Shown: in pieces, positions 59,612 to 64,000 of the stretch
How positions within the stretch are numbered: the stretch's first letter is position 1
Layout of the letters: every line of letters begins with the position of its first letter
Assembly: GCA_947625495.1 (NCBI GenBank)
Contig: CANQOQ010000004.1
Location: 1 to 64,000 of the forward strand
Source: Candidatus Gastranaerophilales bacterium
Lineage (GTDB): Bacteria; Cyanobacteriota; Vampirovibrionia; Gastranaerophilales; Gastranaerophilaceae
Reading direction: 5' to 3'
Length of the DNA: 64,000 bases
The notes under the pieces: model-generated
The model's database searches: none
What the model was told of the DNA's origin: nothing
What the model saw: the letters and a program-made list of their open reading frames with translations, nothing else
Program-made: the position numbers and the translations under genes

Positions 59612-60308
59612 AAATTAAATAATCTATAAAGATTCCGGCAAGTATTAATATAATACCGCTTAATTTCATTAATACGGAAGAATATTTAGCAAATGAACTT
59701 AAGTGCTTAAGTGTTGAAGTAAATAAAGCAGCTGCAATTATTATTACGCACTGCCCCAAAGCAAAAGAAAAGAAAAGAGCAACAGAAAAAAGAATATTTT
59801 TGGAAACTGTTGAAACAGCCATAATACTTGCTAATAAAGGGGAAGAACAAGGGCTGGCTGCAAGTGCAAAAAATACGCCGACAATAAACGGAAAAACAAA
59901 AAGTCCGCCTGTTCTATTTTGCGGCATTTGCTTTATTACAGCAGGAAAATGTATATCCAATAATCCGATTAAATTTAGTCCCAAGATTATTAATACGGAA
60001 GCAAAGACTATCATTACAACAGGAGATGCAACGGAAGTAAAAGCCCTGCCCGTTAACGCACATAAAACCCCTATAATACTGAGAACAAAAGACAGACCTA
60101 TAGAAAATGATATCATTTGTACAAATAATTTTTTATTTCCTTCTTTAGAATATCCGCCCACATACCCGATTATTAAGGGTAATATTCCCAAACTGCAAGG
60201 AGATAATGAAGCTATTACCCCTGCAATAAATGAAGCAATGAGCATTAACGGGAAAAAAAATCCGTTTGTTTGCGAATAAACGGAAAGTGTTTGGAGAATA
60301 TTATCCAT
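59601..60308 (-). CDS. ccdA: CcdA-like transmembrane thiol transporter
   Basis: Moves reducing power across the inner membrane. Six helices; Cys in 'SPCSLGILPLIIGY' (helix 1) and 'ASPCSSPLLASI' (helix 4) form the redox pair. At 235 aa it is the CcdA length, without the DsbD end domains. It overlaps the thioredoxin gene by 8 bases. The pair is probably a reducing pathway for envelope thioredoxin-fold proteins, in contrast to the oxidising VKOR fusion at 19812. Confidence 0.9.
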   Translation of the reverse strand: MDNILQTLSVYSQTNGFFFPLMLIASFIAGVIASLSPCSLGILPLIIGYVGGYSKEGNKKLFVQMISFSIGLSFVLSIIGVLCALTGRAFTSVASPVVMIVFASVLIILGLNLIGLLDIHFPAVIKQMPQNRTGGLFVFPFIVGVFFALAASPCSSPLLASIMAVSTVSKNILFSVALFFSFALGQCVIIIAAALFTSTLKHLSSFAKYSSVLMKLSGIILILAGIFIDYLIFKH

Positions 60309-60690
60309 TTATAACTTCCTCAATATCAGAAATTAATTCTTCTTTGGAAATTGCACCCTCAACCCTTTTTACTTCCTTGTTATCTTTAAGATATATAAGA
60401 GTGGGAACAAGAACTACATTATATCTTTTAACAAGTTCTTTTACTTTTCTGTTATTATCAGTAGCATTAACTGATATAAAATTCATTTTATCAGAATATG
60501 AAGGCTCAACTTCTTTTATTACTGCTTTCATTTTCTGGCAATCCATACACATAGTGGAAGTAAATGTCATTAAAGACGGTTTCCCGTTTTCATCAGCCAT
60601 TGCGCTAAAATCATTTGAATCTTTGTTCATAAGAATATAAACAAGTGCGGGAATTATTAAAATTGCCGATATAATAAGAAAATTTTTCAT
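60301..60690 (-). CDS. Membrane-anchored thioredoxin-like protein
   Basis: N-terminal membrane helix, then a thioredoxin fold with active site 'CMDC' and the cis-Pro region 'VVLVPTLIYL'. 129 aa. It overlaps ccdA and would be its periplasmic electron acceptor. Like TlpA/ResA-type proteins it could keep Cys of envelope proteins reduced. Confidence 0.88.
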   Translation of the reverse strand: MKNFLIISAILIIPALVYILMNKDSNDFSAMADENGKPSLMTFTSTMCMDCQKMKAVIKEVEPSYSDKMNFISVNATDNNRKVKELVKRYNVVLVPTLIYLKDNKEVKRVEGAISKEELISDIEEVING

Positions 60691-60760
60691 TGGTGTGTTC
60701 TCCTTTCAGAAAAACATTACACCATTTAAGTATAAACTAAATTATCTATTTAGGTATATT

Positions 60761-60934
60761 TTAAAATAAATCTTCAGGGAGATAAAGTTCAACCTTATCA
60801 AGTTTCCCTCTGATAATACTATATGAATAAGCACCGGATATAATATTTTGGTATTCCCTGACTATATTTATAATATCATCCGTATTTAATCTAATACATC
60901 TTCTCCCTTTATTATTTTCTATAATTTTTGCCAT
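60761..60934 (-). CDS. Small conserved-looking protein, 57 aa
   Basis: Too short for the usual gene cut-off, but has a perfect GGAGG site 5 bases before the ATG and no overlap with another gene. It contains 'KGRRCIRLNTDD', then an amphipathic helix and a short acidic C-terminus ('LYLPEDLF'). Its ATG is 161 bp from the ATG of the divergent radical SAM gene at 61096. A small protein next to a radical SAM enzyme may be its partner or substrate, but no leader/core architecture can be defined. The 405 bp between the thioredoxin and radical SAM genes hold nothing else. Confidence 0.65.
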   Translation of the reverse strand: MAKIIENNKGRRCIRLNTDDIINIVREYQNIISGAYSYSIIRGKLDKVELYLPEDLF

Positions 60935-61095
60935 AATTACCTCCTAAGCAATTGGTCGGAAAACTAAATTAAAACTTTAATAATATAGTCCTGTCAGTCT
61001 ATTTTTAAAAATTCATATTATAAACAACTGTCTAATTCACCCAAAATAACATAGGTGCTAAAAAATATTCATAATTGCAAAGAAGAGGAAATAAA

Positions 61096-61950
61096 ATGAA
61101 TAATACAATAATTAAAGCACCATGCGTAAATCTTTCTAAAATAGAATCGGTTTTTATAGAAATGACAGCCCAAAATTGCAACTTAAAATGCCCTCACTGC
61201 TATATCAATTTTACGGATAAAAAAGTTAAGGACTTTATTCCCATTGATAAAGTAAAACAAAATTTATCTTTATTAAAAAAAGAAGATATACAATATATCC
61301 ATTTAACAGGAGCTGAGCCTATGCTTCATCCTGATTTTAATCATATTCTCAGACTTTGTCTTAAATATTCATCAGTTGTAATACATACTAATGCTCTTAA
61401 TATTAATGATAAGAAAGCAAGATTTTTAAGAAAAGTAGAAGAAGAAAACTCTCTCGGAAATGAAATTATTTTTATGATAAGTATTGATCACTACATAGAA
61501 AAGGAAAATGATTTATTAAGAGGCAGAGGTTCTTTCAGAAAAGCAATACACGCTATTCAAAGTTTAAGTAAATATGAATTTAACCCAATTTTGGCAATAG
61601 TAAATCATAAAAATATTGATGAAAAAGAACTGAAATCAAAATTTAAAGAATTATGCGACTCTATTAGTTTTGAAACAGGTGATATAAATTTTAAAATAGT
61701 ACCTTTGTTAAAAAAAGAAGAAAATTGGGAAATTCCTGATAATATTAATTATGATAAACTTAATGTTGAATGTGCAAACAGCAGAACACTGACTATTAAC
61801 GGCATATTTACATGCCCCTTGTTATCAACCGATAACAGAGGCAAATGCGGTTCGGATTTCAATGATTTTTCGACTAAAAGTTATTTGGAAACATCATTCT
61901 GTTCACAATGTATCAAGCATAACAACTATTTATTTTCGCTTTCATTATAG
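61096..61950 (+). CDS. Radical SAM protein with SPASM-like tail, 284 aa
   Basis: Radical SAM enzyme, different family from the three paralogues. CxxxCxxC is at C28, C32 and C35 ('CNLKCPHC'); 'HLTGAEPMLHPDFNHIL' is the SAM motif. The C-terminal 60 residues hold further cysteines ('FTCPLL', 'GKCG', 'FCSQC') that could ligate a second cluster, as in SPASM/twitch peptide-modifying enzymes. The ATG at 61096 has AGAGGAA upstream. Divergent from the 57-aa gene. Substrate unknown. Confidence 0.82.
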   Translation: MNNTIIKAPCVNLSKIESVFIEMTAQNCNLKCPHCYINFTDKKVKDFIPIDKVKQNLSLLKKEDIQYIHLTGAEPMLHPDFNHILRLCLKYSSVVIHTNALNINDKKARFLRKVEEENSLGNEIIFMISIDHYIEKENDLLRGRGSFRKAIHAIQSLSKYEFNPILAIVNHKNIDEKELKSKFKELCDSISFETGDINFKIVPLLKKEENWEIPDNINYDKLNVECANSRTLTINGIFTCPLLSTDNRGKCGSDFNDFSTKSYLETSFCSQCIKHNNYLFSLSL

Positions 61951-62046
61951 ATTGTAAACAATTGTTAACAAAATTCATCAAAAAAGGCATGAAATGAAAA
62001 TAAAAAGTTTTCATGTATATACGAGGAATAATCGAGGGAAAAAGAG

Positions 62047-62490
62047 ATGGGCTACGCATTATTTGCTCAAAGGAAAATAGTTTTAGACGGACAATTAAAT
62101 AATGCTCAACTGCAACAGACTCAAAGGTCAAATGAACAGTACGCTTTAGCTACTCAAACCTTAAGTCTTCAACAGCAGTTAACTTCTATGAACGCTTCTC
62201 AATCCGGAGAACTTGCTAAATTATATGCTAAACTCGCAGATGCGACAAGCGAAACTACCAGAAATTCTCTTAATGCCCAGATAAACGAAAAAGAAAAAGA
62301 ATTTGAACAAGAAATTGATGATATAAACAGACAAATTTATCAGGTATCCGTTAAAGAAAATGCTATCGAAATGGAAGTTAAAAGACTTGATACTCAGGTC
62401 ACGGCTCTGCAAAAACAATTAGAAGCCGTAGAAGAAGCCGAAGGTCAAGCTATAGACAGGGCAACTCCAAAATTTAACGGCGTTGGCTAG
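62047..62490 (+). CDS. Coiled-coil protein, 147 aa
   Basis: No family recognised. After 'MGYALFAQRKIVL' it is almost all coiled coil (Gln/Leu heptads, 'KLADATSETTRNSLNAQIN', 'EIDDINRQIYQVSVKE'). The last residues read PKFNGVG, a variant of the SFKG motif. No signal peptide. Single gene ending at a terminator. It may be a cytoplasmic structural or filament-type protein; function unknown. Confidence 0.7.
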   Translation: MGYALFAQRKIVLDGQLNNAQLQQTQRSNEQYALATQTLSLQQQLTSMNASQSGELAKLYAKLADATSETTRNSLNAQINEKEKEFEQEIDDINRQIYQVSVKENAIEMEVKRLDTQVTALQKQLEAVEEAEGQAIDRATPKFNGVG

Positions 62491-62508
62491 GATTAGTTTT
62501 ATAAAATA

Positions 62509-62541
62509 AAAAGAGAAAACAAAATTGTTTTCTCTTTTTTT
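62509..62541 (+). terminator. Terminator after the coiled-coil gene
   Basis: A 12-bp stem (62509-62520 with 62527-62538), 6-base loop and trailing T run, placed before the bamA start. Confidence 0.85.
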
Positions 62542-62595
62542 GTTTATACACTATATGTATGTTATAATTTTTACTGATAAATCTTGGTAGTGGAA

Positions 62596-64000
62596 ATGAG
62601 AAGTATATATAAACAGTTATTATCTATAATTACAGTGAGTTCTTTTTTATTAATATCTTCCAATATGATATGTTTTGGAGCTGAAGAAGATTTAACATTA
62701 AAAGATATTTCAGACAGTTCCAAAATTACAAAGATAGAATTTGAAGGAAATCATTTAATAAATGACTCAGATATAGTAAAAGTAATGAATATGCAAATAG
62801 GTGATGTATACAGTAAAGAAATGGTACAGCAAAACCTAAAAGCAATATATAAAACAGGATACTTCTCAGAGAAAATGAAGGCAATACCGATTCCAACCTC
62901 ACCGGAATCACTTACGTTAAAAATATATCTTGAAGAAAATATACCAATAACAGGATTTGCAGTATCAGGTAATACCGTAATATCAACAGGAGAAATTCTA
63001 AATATATTAAATGAACTTGAAGGTCAGCCGCAGAATCTGACAACTTTATCGGAAGCGGCAGCTAAAATAGAAGATTTGTATGCTTCAAAAGGATATGTAC
63101 TGGCAAGAGTTTCTAACGCACAAGATGATCCTGACGGCTGCGTTAATATTGAAATATCCGAAGGTACAATTAATTCAATATCTTTTGAAGGTAATACAAA
63201 AACAAAAGACTTTGTTATTGAACGTAATATATTATCAGAACCGGGAAGCGTATACAATGAAAATACTCTTAAAGATGATTTAATGAGATTATTTTCAACA
63301 CAAGCATTTAAAGATGTTAACCGAAAAATAGAAAAAAATCCCGAAAAAGAGGATTCATACGATATAACTATAGTACTTGAAGAACAAAGGACGGGTACAA
63401 TATCATTAGGGGGCGGTCTGGATACTGCAACAGGTCTATTTGGTCAAGCAGGATTTGTTGAAAACAACTTTTTAGGAAACGGTCAAAGAGTCGGTATTAA
63501 TTTTATGGCAGGTACCGGCGTTATCATGTCAGACAGTTCTACTCTTGATCACGCTAATTTGCAGGCAGAAGTAAGTTTCTTTGAACCAAGATTGAAAGGC
63601 TCTGATAATGCATTATTAGTTAAAGCCTTCGGACGTGATTTTGGCAGTTATCAGGTTCCATTGGCTGTTGAAAGAAGATATGGCGGTGAAGTTGTTTTAT
63701 CAAGACCGTTTAAGACATATAAAAATCTTTTAGGTTCTATTAAATTTGGCGGAGAATATGTAAAAGTTAAAGAAGGCGATTTTAACAAAATTGCAGGATT
63801 ATATAAACAGCATAATATCCCTATATCTGAACGTTCTAAACAATTACAGGGCGGTACATATTTTACTATTGGGCCAAGCCTTGTTTATGATACAAGAGAT
63901 AATATTTTAAATCCGAGAAAAGGAATTCTTGCAACATTAAGATTTAATGAAAATGTTAATGTAACTGATTTTGACTATACACACGCTACATTAACGGCAG
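62596..64000 (+). CDS. bamA: BamA/Omp85 outer-membrane assembly protein, truncated at the window end
   Basis: Core of the machine that inserts beta-barrel proteins into the outer membrane. A signal peptide ('QLLSIITVSSFLLIS', ending near CFGA) is followed by three POTRA domains (starting at 'KITKIEFEGNHLIN', 'PITGFAVSGNTVIS' and 'INSISFEGNTKTK') and the start of the barrel ('TISLGGGLDTATGLFG', 'NNFLGNGQRVGINF', 'SLVYDTRDNILNPRKG'). Three POTRA domains is the cyanobacterial Omp85 number; proteobacterial BamA has five. The frame is open to the window edge (468 codons). The start has only a weak ribosome site. Confidence 0.93.
   Translation, partial: MRSIYKQLLSIITVSSFLLISSNMICFGAEEDLTLKDISDSSKITKIEFEGNHLINDSDIVKVMNMQIGDVYSKEMVQQNLKAIYKTGYFSEKMKAIPIPTSPESLTLKIYLEENIPITGFAVSGNTVISTGEILNILNELEGQPQNLTTLSEAAAKIEDLYASKGYVLARVSNAQDDPDGCVNIEISEGTINSISFEGNTKTKDFVIERNILSEPGSVYNENTLKDDLMRLFSTQAFKDVNRKIEKNPEKEDSYDITIVLEEQRTGTISLGGGLDTATGLFGQAGFVENNFLGNGQRVGINFMAGTGVIMSDSSTLDHANLQAEVSFFEPRLKGSDNALLVKAFGRDFGSYQVPLAVERRYGGEVVLSRPFKTYKNLLGSIKFGGEYVKVKEGDFNKIAGLYKQHNIPISERSKQLQGGTYFTIGPSLVYDTRDNILNPRKGILATLRFNENVNVTDFDYTHATLTA

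Noticed and set aside
1-64000. CRISPR arrays, insertion sequences or integrases.
   Set aside because: No regularly spaced repeats, transposase motifs or integrase signatures were seen on reading all frames.

Overview
The window is about 64 kb of AT-rich bacterial chromosome (roughly 30% GC by eye), with densely packed genes and no insertion sequences, phage genes or CRISPR array. The cell has an outer membrane: a BamA/Omp85 protein with three POTRA domains, a TolC-type protein, an MCE/MlaD protein and Lgt are all present. Metabolism looks anaerobic and fermentative: a trimeric [FeFe] hydrogenase (HydABC), 2-oxoacid:ferredoxin oxidoreductase (KorAB), orphan FixCX, and no respiratory complex in the window. 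The three-POTRA Omp85, the cyanobacterial-style VKOR-thioredoxin fusion, the class A RNase P RNA, and a set of lineage-type proteins carrying a short 'SFKG'-like motif together suggest a non-photosynthetic gut relative of Cyanobacteria (Gastranaerophilales / Melainabacteria). That placement is inference and was not tested.

Layout. 0-5.7 kb: start of an NhaD/ArsB-type permease, prfB, metG, rph and an SFKG membrane protein. 5.7-8.9 kb: the most unusual locus. It has a 29-codon methionine-rich micro-ORF with its own promoter and terminator, followed by two tandem near-duplicate radical SAM genes. Each radical SAM gene is preceded by a promoter whose -35/-10 spacer is built around a run of nine G. 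9-13.3 kb: tRNA-Glu and hydABC. 13.3-20 kb: two divergent secreted TPR proteins, dus, a GIY-YIG protein, a U32-like protein and queH. 19.8-25.6 kb: VKOR-thioredoxin fusion, korAB, a hexapeptide acyltransferase with a nine-C coding tract, and an aminotransferase. 25.7-32.6 kb: nth and a seven-gene minus-strand operon (TPR lipoprotein, lgt, mlaD, upp, pgeF, SEC-C protein, cstA).

32.8-44.9 kb: ClpX-type zinc finger protein, HEAT protein, ruvX, DUF1292, gdhA, a secreted amidase, fixCX, recJ, a third radical SAM paralogue, a small membrane protein and an aquaporin. 44.9-52.1 kb: leuS, GT9, tRNA-Arg, three SFKG-type proteins and rnpB. 52.1-58.9 kb: a matrixin-like protease, two tandem membrane glycosyltransferases, alr and a TolC-family protein. 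59-64 kb: an SFKG protein, CcdA plus thioredoxin, a 57-aa protein divergent from a fourth radical SAM enzyme, a coiled-coil protein and the start of bamA.

The main new idea is a set of slipped-strand phase-variable switches. Two G9 tracts sit inside promoters and one C9 tract sits inside a coding region, and by eye they are the only G/C runs of six or more in the window. The genes they control look like surface-polymer or envelope modification enzymes. Other items worth a second look are the methionine-rich micro-ORF, the recurrent SFKG motif, the 57-aa/radical SAM divergent pair, and a structured-looking leader before the lgt operon.
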